From: a virus
Virus record (IMG/VR): IMGVR_UViG_3300009108_000005
Location: 1-62,742 of that record
Length of the DNA stretch: 62,742 bases
Direction: 5' to 3' (one strand)
A program made the position numbers and the translations under genes. Below, piece after piece: positions 25,132 through 34,575 of the stretch (within the stretch, counting starts at the first letter, position 1; each line of letters begins with the position of its first letter). The notes under the pieces were generated by a model. The model had not been told where the DNA came from and made no database searches. It saw nothing but the letters and a program-made list of their open reading frames with translations.

Positions 25132-28100
25132 ATGCCGACATATAATTTAAATGATGTAATCACGAATAGGATTGATAAAAAAGTCAATTATGGTAAAGCT
25201 CGAACGGCATTTGACCACGAGAAAGGACCAAATAACGAAGCCATAGTTAGTCCTATTCCAAATCCAACCCACAATTTATGGTTAGACAGTCATTTAATAC
25301 CTGCTGTCGCCAGTGATGTTAATACTGCTACTGTTAATTCTTATCAATATAAAAATGGTGCTGTAGCAGGTACCGCAGTTGGCGAATCTGCAGGTGTTAT
25401 AGAATTAACACGAGATCCTACTGTAGCAGATCAACGATCATGGCTTGCATGTTCTACAGTAGGTGACGGTACTACTAGACTCACTAATTGGCTTAGAGCA
25501 ACATATGGTGCAACATATTTGCCTAAATTTGCAATAGCACTTGCTGGCGGAGGTAATGGTAATTACGACTTAACAGCAAGACAAGATTACGAAGAAATAT
25601 ATCCACAATCTACAGATGAAGAATATTACTGGGATTATGAATCTGGTGTATTTGTAATGGTAGGTAATCCTAATGGAAATCTTAGAGATCCATTATTAAC
25701 ACAATCAAGTGGAGTTTACACACATTCTGTATATTTGCTCAAAGGATATAGATATATTGGTGCCGAAGGTTTACAAAACTTCACAGGAGGTACCGGTACT
25801 ACTTTTAATTTAGAAGTAAAAGAAACAGGCACTGGTGCAAATGTTACTAATTCAGATATAACATCGATACAGTTTGATGTAGATAGCGGGTTTGCATTAA
25901 CTGATTTAGGCAACAAAGCAATGAAAATTGCTATGGAAAGTACGTTTAAACATTGGAATATAGCAGGCCAAGATAAACTTACAGCCACAGCGGTAGATGA
26001 AATAACTTTAGCCGAAGGTAATGGTATTGTTTTAACAACTACTGCACCTCCTATAACTACTCAAACATATTATGTAAAATTTGACAGCGGAAAATATATT
26101 TTTGAAGATGCTACAGGAATAGTTGGAGCAGGTACTGCTATTACATCTTTTAATTTTGTTGCAGGAGGCACATATAAATTTGATACAAGTAATGCAACAT
26201 TAGTAAACAGTCAATTTGAATTTTCAACTGTATCGGATGGTACACATGCTTCAGGTCAGATATATACCAATGGTATTACTTATGGTGAATCTACTGGAAC
26301 CAGAATAACCGATGGTTCAGCAGGAGCATTTTTACAGATAGTAGCGGCAAATGATACTGCTGAACAATTATATGATTTCAATCAAGATACAAACGGATCA
26401 GGTGATGGGTCCGGAGCAACAATTACATGGCAACAAAAAACATTAACAATAACAAATGAAATTGTAGATAATAATAACAATATTGTTGTTGATGGCAAAT
26501 ATACAATACCAGGTGTTATTGGTGCGGCAGGACAAGTATTACGATTCCCTTCGACAGGTTCGACATTAGAATGGGGATCATCAGGTACTGTAGATTTAAC
26601 AGATTTATCTGTAACAAATGCAACAGCAAATGCAACATCAACATTAACGTATGATAATACAACAGGTGTTTTTACATACACACCATTAGACGAACAAGAT
26701 CCTGTATTCCTTGCTTCACCTGCAGGTAATATTACTACTGCAAAAATTACCGATTGGGACACAGCCCACGGATGGGGAGATCATAGTGTTGAAGGATACC
26801 TAAAAACTTATACAGAAACTGATCCTGTATTTGGTGCTCATGTTTCGTCTGGAATAACCCAACAAAAAATTACTAATTGGGATGCCGCCCATGCTTGGAC
26901 TAATCATGCAACCCAAAATTATTTTGATAAGGATGATGATGATTTAACTGATATACGAGATGTTGATACTTCGGCGTTAAATGTTAGTACTAATGGATAT
27001 TTTTTAAGATGGAATTCAATTGCTCAAAAATGGAAAGAAGAACTTACCGTTGTTCCTGCTAGTATTGATGATTTAACAGATGTAGATACATCAACAACTT
27101 CGCCAACAGTTGATCAGGTATTACGTTGGGTTGCAGGTACTACTAATAAATGGGTAAATTCGACATTATCTATACCTACTGTATTAGATGATTTAACAGA
27201 TGTAGATACAACCACAACAACTCCTGTTCTTAATCAAGTTTTAAAATATGATGGTACAAAATTTACTCCACAATTAGATACAGGATCTAATACATTAGCA
27301 GGATTAACAGATGTAAATGTTACTGGTGTATCCAATGGTAAAATTATTTCATATTTAAATGGTACTTGGGTATTAGATGATAAATCAGCAACAGGTGCAA
27401 CCGTTTTTACAGGTTTAACTGATACCCCTAGTACTTACACTAGCCAAGCAGGAAAGTTTGTTAAAGTTGCTACTAATGAAACGTCACTTGAATTTGCTGA
27501 TGTAAGTGTACCTGATGAGTTTATAGATTTAACTGATACTCCGGCAAATTATACAGGTTCGGCAGGATATTTTGTAAAAGTTAAAAATGATGGTACAGGT
27601 TTAGAATTTATAAACCAAACATTTTTACAAAATGTAACACAAGAAAATTTTACTGATTTATATGATGTTGCTCCTGTTTCAGGAAGCAATGATACTAATT
27701 TTTTATATTATGATCATCCGTCAACATCGTTTAAGTGGAAAGCCTATGAACTTAAAAATTTAGAAGATGTAGATGCTCTGACTTCCACTAATGATCAACA
27801 AATAGCATATTATAATCATGCAACTACCTCGTTTAAATTTCGTGATTACACACTAACCCAATTGTTAGATGTAGCAGGATCAATACAAGCAGACGATGAA
27901 AAAGTATTATATTATGATTATGGAACTAATTCATATAAATGGAAAGCATTAACTTTAGGACAAATAATTGATGTTGATACTCCAGTACAAGGCGATGACG
28001 ATAAATTTTTACAATATGATTTTGCAAATAATAAATTTATTTGGTCTGATTATCCTAAAGTAAGCATTAGAAATGAAGGAACTACATTAACATATGAAGT

Positions 28101-29328
28101 CGGTTATTTAGATTTTGTTGGTGATGGAGTAAATGCGTCAGCAGTAGGCGATAACGTTACAGTAACTATAGATGGTAATCCAACATTTATTGGGCAAACA
28201 GATACTCCTCCAACATTTTCTGGTAACGTAGGAAAAATGTTAATTGTTAATAGCGGAGCAACCGGATTACAATTTACAGATGTTCCTACAACTATTACAG
28301 ATTTTATTAATTTAAATGATGTTTTACCTAATACTTACTCAACTAACGAAGGTAAATTAGTAACAGTTAATTCGGGTGCCACGGGTCTTATTTTTACAGA
28401 TAAGACTTTTATTAATTTAGACGATACACCTAGTACTATGGCAAATGAAGGTGGAAAGTATATTGCAATTAAAGCAAATGAAACAGGATTAGAGTTTGTT
28501 AATCCTCCAGTTCAAGTTGATACATTTTCTGCATTACAAGATACACCAGGTATTTCAACCGGAGATGCTGGAAAATATATAAAAGTTAATACAGGTGGCA
28601 CGGCATTGGAGTTTGTTGATGCCCCCGACGATATTACAACCTTTGCAGGGCTTACTGATACACCTAGTACAATGAGCGGGCAAACAGGAAAATATTTAAG
28701 AGTTGCCGCAACAGGTGCTGATTTAGAATTTGTAGAACCACCTACTACTACATTTTTAGAGTTAACAGATACTCCTGCTTCTTTTGCAGGATCAGATACA
28801 TTTTTATTAACAGTAGATGAAACAAATGCCGCGATAGGATTTACTAATAAAACCGCATTAGGATACCTTGGAGAAGCTGATTTAACAAATTATACAGTTG
28901 GCGGAACTATTAGTACAGACAATGTTATAGAAGGAAGTACAAATAAATATTATACTGAGGCTCGTGTTGATACAAATTTTGGATCTAAAAATGCAAGTGA
29001 CCTTGCTGATGTAGATTATGCAAATGCTCCAGCAAATAATGATGTATTAATATGGAACTCAGTAACTAGTAAATGGGAACCAGGTGTTGCCCCTGATACC
29101 TCTACTGGTGAAGCAAATACTGTATCTAATGTTGGGACAGGAACTGGAGTATTTAAACAAAAAACAGGTGTAGATTTAGAATTTCATTCTATTTCAGCAG
29201 GAACAGGTATTTCTGTAATACAACAAGGCAACAATATACAGATAGGTAACTTAGCAGTTAGTGGACCTGGCGGAAGTGCTTATATAGAAGAAGACGATGC
29301 AATTGCTTTTGCTATTGCATTCGCATAA
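25132..29328 (+). CDS. Repeat-rich tail fibre protein
   Basis: 1398 residues. The first ~450 residues are non-repetitive and beta-rich. From about residue 620 to 1245 there are about 15 degenerate copies of a 30-45-residue unit whose consensus is F..LTDTP.....G.AGK...V....TGLEF. The C-terminus ends in a short acidic/hydrophobic tail (DDAIAFAIAFA). Such units fold as trimeric beta fibres. It follows the lysozyme adhesin by 1 nt, in the fibre operon. Role: a long shaft, with receptor contact or attachment of other fibres. No enzyme motif was recognised. Confidence 0.75.
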   Translation: MPTYNLNDVITNRIDKKVNYGKARTAFDHEKGPNNEAIVSPIPNPTHNLWLDSHLIPAVASDVNTATVNSYQYKNGAVAGTAVGESAGVIELTRDPTVADQRSWLACSTVGDGTTRLTNWLRATYGATYLPKFAIALAGGGNGNYDLTARQDYEEIYPQSTDEEYYWDYESGVFVMVGNPNGNLRDPLLTQSSGVYTHSVYLLKGYRYIGAEGLQNFTGGTGTTFNLEVKETGTGANVTNSDITSIQFDVDSGFALTDLGNKAMKIAMESTFKHWNIAGQDKLTATAVDEITLAEGNGIVLTTTAPPITTQTYYVKFDSGKYIFEDATGIVGAGTAITSFNFVAGGTYKFDTSNATLVNSQFEFSTVSDGTHASGQIYTNGITYGESTGTRITDGSAGAFLQIVAANDTAEQLYDFNQDTNGSGDGSGATITWQQKTLTITNEIVDNNNNIVVDGKYTIPGVIGAAGQVLRFPSTGSTLEWGSSGTVDLTDLSVTNATANATSTLTYDNTTGVFTYTPLDEQDPVFLASPAGNITTAKITDWDTAHGWGDHSVEGYLKTYTETDPVFGAHVSSGITQQKITNWDAAHAWTNHATQNYFDKDDDDLTDIRDVDTSALNVSTNGYFLRWNSIAQKWKEELTVVPASIDDLTDVDTSTTSPTVDQVLRWVAGTTNKWVNSTLSIPTVLDDLTDVDTTTTTPVLNQVLKYDGTKFTPQLDTGSNTLAGLTDVNVTGVSNGKIISYLNGTWVLDDKSATGATVFTGLTDTPSTYTSQAGKFVKVATNETSLEFADVSVPDEFIDLTDTPANYTGSAGYFVKVKNDGTGLEFINQTFLQNVTQENFTDLYDVAPVSGSNDTNFLYYDHPSTSFKWKAYELKNLEDVDALTSTNDQQIAYYNHATTSFKFRDYTLTQLLDVAGSIQADDEKVLYYDYGTNSYKWKALTLGQIIDVDTPVQGDDDKFLQYDFANNKFIWSDYPKVSIRNEGTTLTYEVGYLDFVGDGVNASAVGDNVTVTIDGNPTFIGQTDTPPTFSGNVGKMLIVNSGATGLQFTDVPTTITDFINLNDVLPNTYSTNEGKLVTVNSGATGLIFTDKTFINLDDTPSTMANEGGKYIAIKANETGLEFVNPPVQVDTFSALQDTPGISTGDAGKYIKVNTGGTALEFVDAPDDITTFAGLTDTPSTMSGQTGKYLRVAATGADLEFVEPPTTTFLELTDTPASFAGSDTFLLTVDETNAAIGFTNKTALGYLGEADLTNYTVGGTISTDNVIEGSTNKYYTEARVDTNFGSKNASDLADVDYANAPANNDVLIWNSVTSKWEPGVAPDTSTGEANTVSNVGTGTGVFKQKTGVDLEFHSISAGTGISVIQQGNNIQIGNLAVSGPGGSAYIEEDDAIAFAIAFA
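27010..28860 (+). repeat. Array of degenerate LTDTP fibre repeats
   Basis: About 15 in-frame copies of a ~100-140-bp unit, diverged in DNA but alike in protein (D(L/V)TD..., G(K/Y).(V/L).V, (L/F).F). Six central copies have lost the TGLEF ending and instead end in a Tyr/Lys/Trp pattern (YYD....FKW), forming a second repeat subtype. Confidence 0.7.
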
Positions 29329-29338
29329 CGGATAAAAT

Positions 29339-29671
29339 ATGGCAAGTTCATTTAAAAATGCAAGTCATACAATTTCGGCGGCAGATACCGACGAAACAAT
29401 GTATACAGCAAATGCGGCAAACCAAGTCGCGGCAATTATTCATGGTTTGTATATTGCTAATAAACATGCTACTTCTAATGTACAAATTACATTAAAAGTG
29501 TATGATAATAGTGCTACTTCAGATAACATAGTATTATCTAAAGTACCTATACCACCGAATACAACATTGAGTTTGGATAAGCCAATTAACTTAGAAGCAG
29601 ATGACGCATTAAAAGTTGCGGCTACACATACAGATTGTGAAATATTTGCAAGTGTTTTGGAGAGAAGTTAA
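29339..29671 (+). CDS. Small beta-rich virion structural protein
   Basis: 110 residues, predicted all beta. It resembles a group of marine phage structural proteins with a core of the form YIANKHA...VQITLKVYDNS..., VPIPPNTTLSLD and a closing strand IFASVLERS. It is encoded between two fibre genes and overlaps the next start by one base (TAATG). It may cap or join fibres; the exact role is unknown. Confidence 0.6.
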   Translation: MASSFKNASHTISAADTDETMYTANAANQVAAIIHGLYIANKHATSNVQITLKVYDNSATSDNIVLSKVPIPPNTTLSLDKPINLEADDALKVAATHTDCEIFASVLERS

Positions 29672-31695
29672 TGTACTATGGTCAACGATATGAAGCGGTT
29701 TTAGCCGCAGTTGATTACGATGATATACAAAATATACCTGACTTTCAGTATGATACATTTACTGGCCCAGGTACTTCGTTTACCTTGACAACAGGTTCTC
29801 CTAAAGATGTTGCGGCACTAGATGTAACAATAGATGGTGTTACACAAAAGCCAGGAGTTGATTATAGTGTAACAAATTTAGCAAGTGGAACACAAATTGC
29901 ATTTAGTTCATCATTAGAAGCAGGCGAAACAGCCGTTGTAGTATATAGGGCAATACCTGGTTCAAGTCAAACATTGGCTTACACAGAACAATTTACTGCC
30001 GTTCAAAATGATGCTACTCCTGTATTAGGGGGAGATTTAAATTTAAATGAAAAGAAAATTATATCTGCATTAAACACCGATTTAAAAATAGAAGTAGGAG
30101 CAGGTGGTGCGTTAAAATTAAATGAATTAGCATTTCCTTCATCCGCTGGAACATCTGGTCAATTTTTAATGACAGATGGCACAGGAACATTAACATGGCA
30201 AACTGCTCCAGGAGCAGTAGGTGGCGAAGCAAATAGTGCAAGCAATGCCGGCACAAATACAGAAGGCATAGGTATATTTAAACAAAAAAGTAATGTTAAT
30301 TTAGAATTTAAAAGATTACTAGCAGGTGATGGTATTGTTATTAGCGAAGAAGGCACAAACCAAATAAAAATACGAACACCTGATTATACCCTTAATAAAA
30401 CAGATTACGGATTAATTCCTGTAGATTTTGGTGATTTAGTGGCCCACGAGGCAGAACAAGATAACGGATTTATTTCAGATGACACGGCAGTTAATTTAAA
30501 TGTATTTTTAGATCATACTACTGGATTAGAAGGGCCTGTTGTATTAACAAATACAGGTCATGATGAAAGATTATTCATTGCAGAACAATCAGGTAAAATT
30601 AAAGTATACAAAGGTTCTACCATTTTGTCAACTCCATTTTTAGATTTATCATCAACTATACAATCTTTAAGTACATCTTATGATGAACGAGGTTTACTAG
30701 GATTAGCGTTTCATCCTAGTTATAATACTAATGGTTGGGTTTTTGTTTATTATTCTAAAGCAAAATCGGGTGCAGGAATTGATCACGAATCTATATTGGC
30801 TAGGTATACAGTTACCGATCCTGCAAATGATGATACAGTAGATATTAGTACTGAGGTAATTATTTTACAATTTGATCAACCTGCAAGTAACCATAATGGA
30901 GGCGCCATAACTTTTGGGCCCGATGGGTTTTTGTATATTGGAACAGGCGACGGCGGAGGGCAAGGTGATCCAGATCATTTAGCTCAAGACAGAACTAATT
31001 TATTAGGAAAAGTTTTAAGAATAAATGTAGATATAGGTTCATCAGCATATACAAATTATGCTATACCAACAGATAATCCATACAAAGATCATTCTACTTA
31101 TAAAGAAGAAATATTCGCTTATGGATTTAGAAATCCATACGGACTCAGTGTAGATCAAACTACAGGAAAATGTTGGACAGGGGATGTAGGACAAAATACT
31201 ATAGAAGAAATTGATATTGTTAAAAATGGTAAAAACTATGGATGGAGTGTAAAAGAAGGAGATAATGTATATGATTTAGATCATGGTATTGCTCTTGCTA
31301 CTGCCGCAGGTACAGATGTTAATACATTTATGAATGGTTTTGAAAATCCTGTTGCATCATACACACATTCAGGCGGAGCAATTAATGGACTATCAGTTAT
31401 AGGTGGGGTTGTTTATAGGGGAGCCACTTGTACAGAATTAGTTGGAAAATATGTTTTTGCTGATTGGACTACAGATTGGAACAATCCTTCGGGAAAATTA
31501 TATTACTTAAAGGAACCAGTACCAGATATGTATCAAATAAATCAATTAAACCCTATAGCAATAGATGTTGGTACCGAATTTATTACAGGGTTTGGAGAAG
31601 ATATTAATAAAGAATTATATATTATAACACGATTATCATATGCTCCTACAGGAACAGGTAAAATTTATAAACTTGCAGGGCAAACAGTTGCATAA
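29671..31695 (+). CDS. Tail fibre with soluble glucose/sorbosone dehydrogenase-like propeller
   Basis: 674 residues. The N-terminal ~260 residues are fibre-like: a FTGPGTSFTL...VTIDGVTQKPGVDY unit shared with other fibre genes, then beta repeats. From ~265 to the end it matches PQQ-dependent soluble sugar dehydrogenases (GSDH/YliI): RLFIAEQSGKIKVY, RGLLGLAFHP, NHNGGAITFGPDG (H408 in the position of the catalytic His), YIGTGDGGGQGDP, FAYGFRNPYGLSVD, GDVGQNTIEEID and NYGW. All major blades seem present. It could oxidise host-surface sugars or simply bind them as a lectin-like propeller. Confidence 0.8.
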   Translation: MYYGQRYEAVLAAVDYDDIQNIPDFQYDTFTGPGTSFTLTTGSPKDVAALDVTIDGVTQKPGVDYSVTNLASGTQIAFSSSLEAGETAVVVYRAIPGSSQTLAYTEQFTAVQNDATPVLGGDLNLNEKKIISALNTDLKIEVGAGGALKLNELAFPSSAGTSGQFLMTDGTGTLTWQTAPGAVGGEANSASNAGTNTEGIGIFKQKSNVNLEFKRLLAGDGIVISEEGTNQIKIRTPDYTLNKTDYGLIPVDFGDLVAHEAEQDNGFISDDTAVNLNVFLDHTTGLEGPVVLTNTGHDERLFIAEQSGKIKVYKGSTILSTPFLDLSSTIQSLSTSYDERGLLGLAFHPSYNTNGWVFVYYSKAKSGAGIDHESILARYTVTDPANDDTVDISTEVIILQFDQPASNHNGGAITFGPDGFLYIGTGDGGGQGDPDHLAQDRTNLLGKVLRINVDIGSSAYTNYAIPTDNPYKDHSTYKEEIFAYGFRNPYGLSVDQTTGKCWTGDVGQNTIEEIDIVKNGKNYGWSVKEGDNVYDLDHGIALATAAGTDVNTFMNGFENPVASYTHSGGAINGLSVIGGVVYRGATCTELVGKYVFADWTTDWNNPSGKLYYLKEPVPDMYQINQLNPIAIDVGTEFITGFGEDINKELYIITRLSYAPTGTGKIYKLAGQTVA

Positions 31696-31704
31696 GGAAA
31701 CAAA

Positions 31705-34563
31705 ATGAGTACAGAAGTAAAATTTAGAAGAGGAAGTACTACTCAACATGCTTCATTTACAGGAGCTCAAGGCGAAGTAACAGTAGATACTGACCTAAAC
31801 ACATTAAGAGTACATGACGGAGCCACTATAGGAGGACACCGAATACTGTTACATAGCGAATTTGTAGGTACTGGAACAGGTACTGTTACCCAGATTGATA
31901 CTGGTACAGGAATAGATGGCGGCCCAATAACTGCTTCTGGTACAATAGCATTAGATGCTAGTACACAAACAACTCTTACAAATGCACAAACTGCTTACTC
32001 TTGGGGTGATCATTCATTAGAAAGTTACTTAAAAAATATAACAACTCAGAATCTTACTAATTTATTAAATGTAGATGATTCGGGCATTACTGATGGACAA
32101 ATACTCCAATACCAATCTAATGCACAACAATATAAACCAGTAGATATGCCTACTGGAGGTGGTGGCGGAGGAGGCGGTTCCTCTGATTTTACCGGACTTA
32201 CAGATACTCCAAGTAATTATACAGGCGAACAACATAAATGGTTAAGAGTTAACACAGGCGAAACCGCATTAGAATTTGTAGAAAATACAGGCGAATCAAA
32301 CTTAGCATCTAATAGAGGTGCAGGTGAAGTACAAGTATTTTTTGCTAAAGATAATACTACAGGTGATTTACAATTTAGAAGTATCAAACAAGGTACTAAT
32401 ATTACATTAACACAAAATGCTAATGAAATTACAATTGATGCTCCAGATTTGGCATATACTCCAGGTACCGGATTAGACTTAAACAATAACGTATTTTCAA
32501 TTGAACCTGGTTACGTTAAAAATACAGGTAATTATACCTTGGCCGGAGATATTACATTTGGAGGAGATGTAATATTTCAAAATCAATTATCCTTTGGTAG
32601 TAAAATTCAAATAAATCATCCTGCTAGTACTAATCGAGAAATATTTTTTAGAGGTACAATTTCAGATGCTACCAATGATTTTGTAGAAATGTCAAGCGGA
32701 TCTACAACAACAGCAACGTTGGCTCCTACTGTTAGAGGAGGAGTAGAATCTAGTACAACTCTTGCTAGTATGAGTGTTATCGGTGAAGTTCCTACAGCAA
32801 AGGATACTGGTACTACTTCTATGATGGATTTCATAGTTAGAAAAGGCGGAGAAGTAGTAGATTATTCGTATGGTACGCCAGAAGCAATTACAACAAGACC
32901 TTTATTTGATTTTAAAAATCATGACACAAGTGTTTTAATAATAAAAACTACAGGAACAGAAGTAGCAACAGGATTAACTGTTAATGGTGATTTTTTAGTT
33001 CCGCATAATGCAAAATTTAAAAATAACTTTTCATTAAAAAGCGGATTAGAAAGTGCAATTGATGCGGCAACTTATCCGGGTTGCGTAGGTGTAGCAAATA
33101 ATGAATTATATTATTCTGCAACTAGTAATAGTGGAGAATGGATTAAAGTAGCAAAATCGACTGAAGTTCCATCAGGTGTATATTATAAAGTTACAGCAGA
33201 TTCGGGAGGATCAGCAGAAGCAACAAGTGTAACAGATGAACTTACTATTGCTGGTGGTACTGGTATAGATACTACAAGAGCAGGAAATACTATTACAATT
33301 ACAAACACCGGCGGTAGTGGCGGTGGCGGAGGAACCACTCAAGATTTATGGGCAACCCTAAATGCAGATACTGGAACAGTAACAGCAAACAGTTCGACAG
33401 ACGTATTAACTGTTACTGGTGGTACTAATATTACAACTAGTATTGCTGGTGATGTTCTTACTATTGATTCTTCTTTAAGTACAGATGTTTTTAAAACGAT
33501 TTCTGTTTCAGGACAAGACAATGTTGTTGCGGTAGGCTCAGAAGATACTTTAGAATTTGTTGCAGGAACTAATGTCACAATAACAACCGATGCGGCCGCT
33601 CAAACTTTAACAATTAATTCTACTGCATCAGGTGGTGGTAACCAAACTCCTACTACTGCTTTTGGAACAGTTAGTGTTCAAGGACAAAATGATGTCGTTG
33701 CTGATAATGGATCTGTAACAGGTGATACATTAACAGTAATTGCAGGAACAGGTATTGCAATCGCAACCGACGATAGTGCCGATAGTATAACAATTACTAA
33801 TTCTGCCCAAGCAACAACAGCATTTACTTCAATTGCAGTATCAGGTGGTAGCACAATAACAGCAGATTCGGCTACAGATACTTTAACATTTGTGGGTGGT
33901 TCTAATGTTACAATTACACCAGATTCCACAACCGATACATTAACAATTGCGGCGTCATCAGTAACACAAGATACATATAAAAATATTGCAGTATCTGGAC
34001 AAAATTCTCTTACTGCTGATCAACCAGGTGATACAGTAACTTTAGTTGAAGGTACAGGAATAACCATTACAACAAATTCCACTAATGATACTGTAACTTT
34101 TGCGGCGGCTGAAGCCGCATATGAGTCAAGACGTGCCGCGGCAAGAACATTTTTTGTTCAAACGCCAGTGTATGATTATGTAATATCAAATACATATTTT
34201 GCAATTGATACAATTGCGGTAACAGGAAATGACTTAGGTGGAAGTGCGGCAGTAAGTCCTACAATATATGTTATAGGCGGCCATACATATGCATTTGCAT
34301 TAGATTGTTCGGGCCACGGATTTGTTATAAAAACAGCCGCAGGTGAAGGTGTTACAGGAAACACAACTAATGCATATGATACAGGGTTAAGGCATCTTAG
34401 TACGTCTAATGTTTGGTCATATGGTTCAAGTGCCCAAGGAAAAATTGATGGTACATTATTTTGGACAGTACCTCAAGTAATAAGCGGTAATTACATTTAT
34501 CAATGTACGGCTCATGCCCCCATGCATGGTATAATTGTAGTTAAAGATGTAACAGCATTATAG
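31705..34563 (+). CDS. Tail fibre with tropism-determinant-like N-terminus and cupredoxin-like C-terminus
   Basis: 952 residues. The first ~50 residues (EVKFRRGSTTQHASF, GEVTVDTDLNTLRVHDGA) match the N-terminal domain of phage major tropism determinants. The middle has LTDTP units and six ~44-residue repeats. The last ~110 residues are cupredoxin-like: SGHGFVIKT with H871, and YIYQCTAHAPMHGIIVV with C934, H937 and M940. The C-x2-H-x2-M loop is the short ligand loop of amicyanin. Copper binding is predicted, not shown. The position at the tip of a fibre suggests a receptor-binding or redox role. Confidence 0.7.
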   Translation: MSTEVKFRRGSTTQHASFTGAQGEVTVDTDLNTLRVHDGATIGGHRILLHSEFVGTGTGTVTQIDTGTGIDGGPITASGTIALDASTQTTLTNAQTAYSWGDHSLESYLKNITTQNLTNLLNVDDSGITDGQILQYQSNAQQYKPVDMPTGGGGGGGGSSDFTGLTDTPSNYTGEQHKWLRVNTGETALEFVENTGESNLASNRGAGEVQVFFAKDNTTGDLQFRSIKQGTNITLTQNANEITIDAPDLAYTPGTGLDLNNNVFSIEPGYVKNTGNYTLAGDITFGGDVIFQNQLSFGSKIQINHPASTNREIFFRGTISDATNDFVEMSSGSTTTATLAPTVRGGVESSTTLASMSVIGEVPTAKDTGTTSMMDFIVRKGGEVVDYSYGTPEAITTRPLFDFKNHDTSVLIIKTTGTEVATGLTVNGDFLVPHNAKFKNNFSLKSGLESAIDAATYPGCVGVANNELYYSATSNSGEWIKVAKSTEVPSGVYYKVTADSGGSAEATSVTDELTIAGGTGIDTTRAGNTITITNTGGSGGGGGTTQDLWATLNADTGTVTANSSTDVLTVTGGTNITTSIAGDVLTIDSSLSTDVFKTISVSGQDNVVAVGSEDTLEFVAGTNVTITTDAAAQTLTINSTASGGGNQTPTTAFGTVSVQGQNDVVADNGSVTGDTLTVIAGTGIAIATDDSADSITITNSAQATTAFTSIAVSGGSTITADSATDTLTFVGGSNVTITPDSTTDTLTIAASSVTQDTYKNIAVSGQNSLTADQPGDTVTLVEGTGITITTNSTNDTVTFAAAEAAYESRRAAARTFFVQTPVYDYVISNTYFAIDTIAVTGNDLGGSAAVSPTIYVIGGHTYAFALDCSGHGFVIKTAAGEGVTGNTTNAYDTGLRHLSTSNVWSYGSSAQGKIDGTLFWTVPQVISGNYIYQCTAHAPMHGIIVVKDVTAL
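33180..34110 (+). repeat. Six ~44-residue fibre repeats
   Basis: In-frame degenerate copies of a unit with consensus VSGQ...V.A...DTL.(F/V).(G/A)GT.(I/V)TI.T.......LTI, lying just before the cupredoxin-like end. A related unit recurs in the following fibre gene, for example near 34930 and 35820. Confidence 0.7.
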
Positions 34564-34575
34564 GAGACTATTTAA

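Noticed and set aside
26580-28870. CRISPR-like array because of regular repeats in the fibre gene
   Set aside because: Repeats are in-frame, degenerate at DNA level and continuous with protein repeats; no conserved direct repeats with unique spacers.
25716-34364. Long opposite-strand ORFs inside the fibre genes (for example 25716-25988, 26382-26762, 33678-33929)
   Set aside because: They are low-complexity mirror frames of repetitive fibre genes, without ribosome sites or recognisable sequence.
31705-34563. Possible diversity-generating retroelement target because of the tropism-determinant-like N-terminus
   Set aside because: No reverse transcriptase, template repeat or adenine-biased variable repeat was seen in the window.
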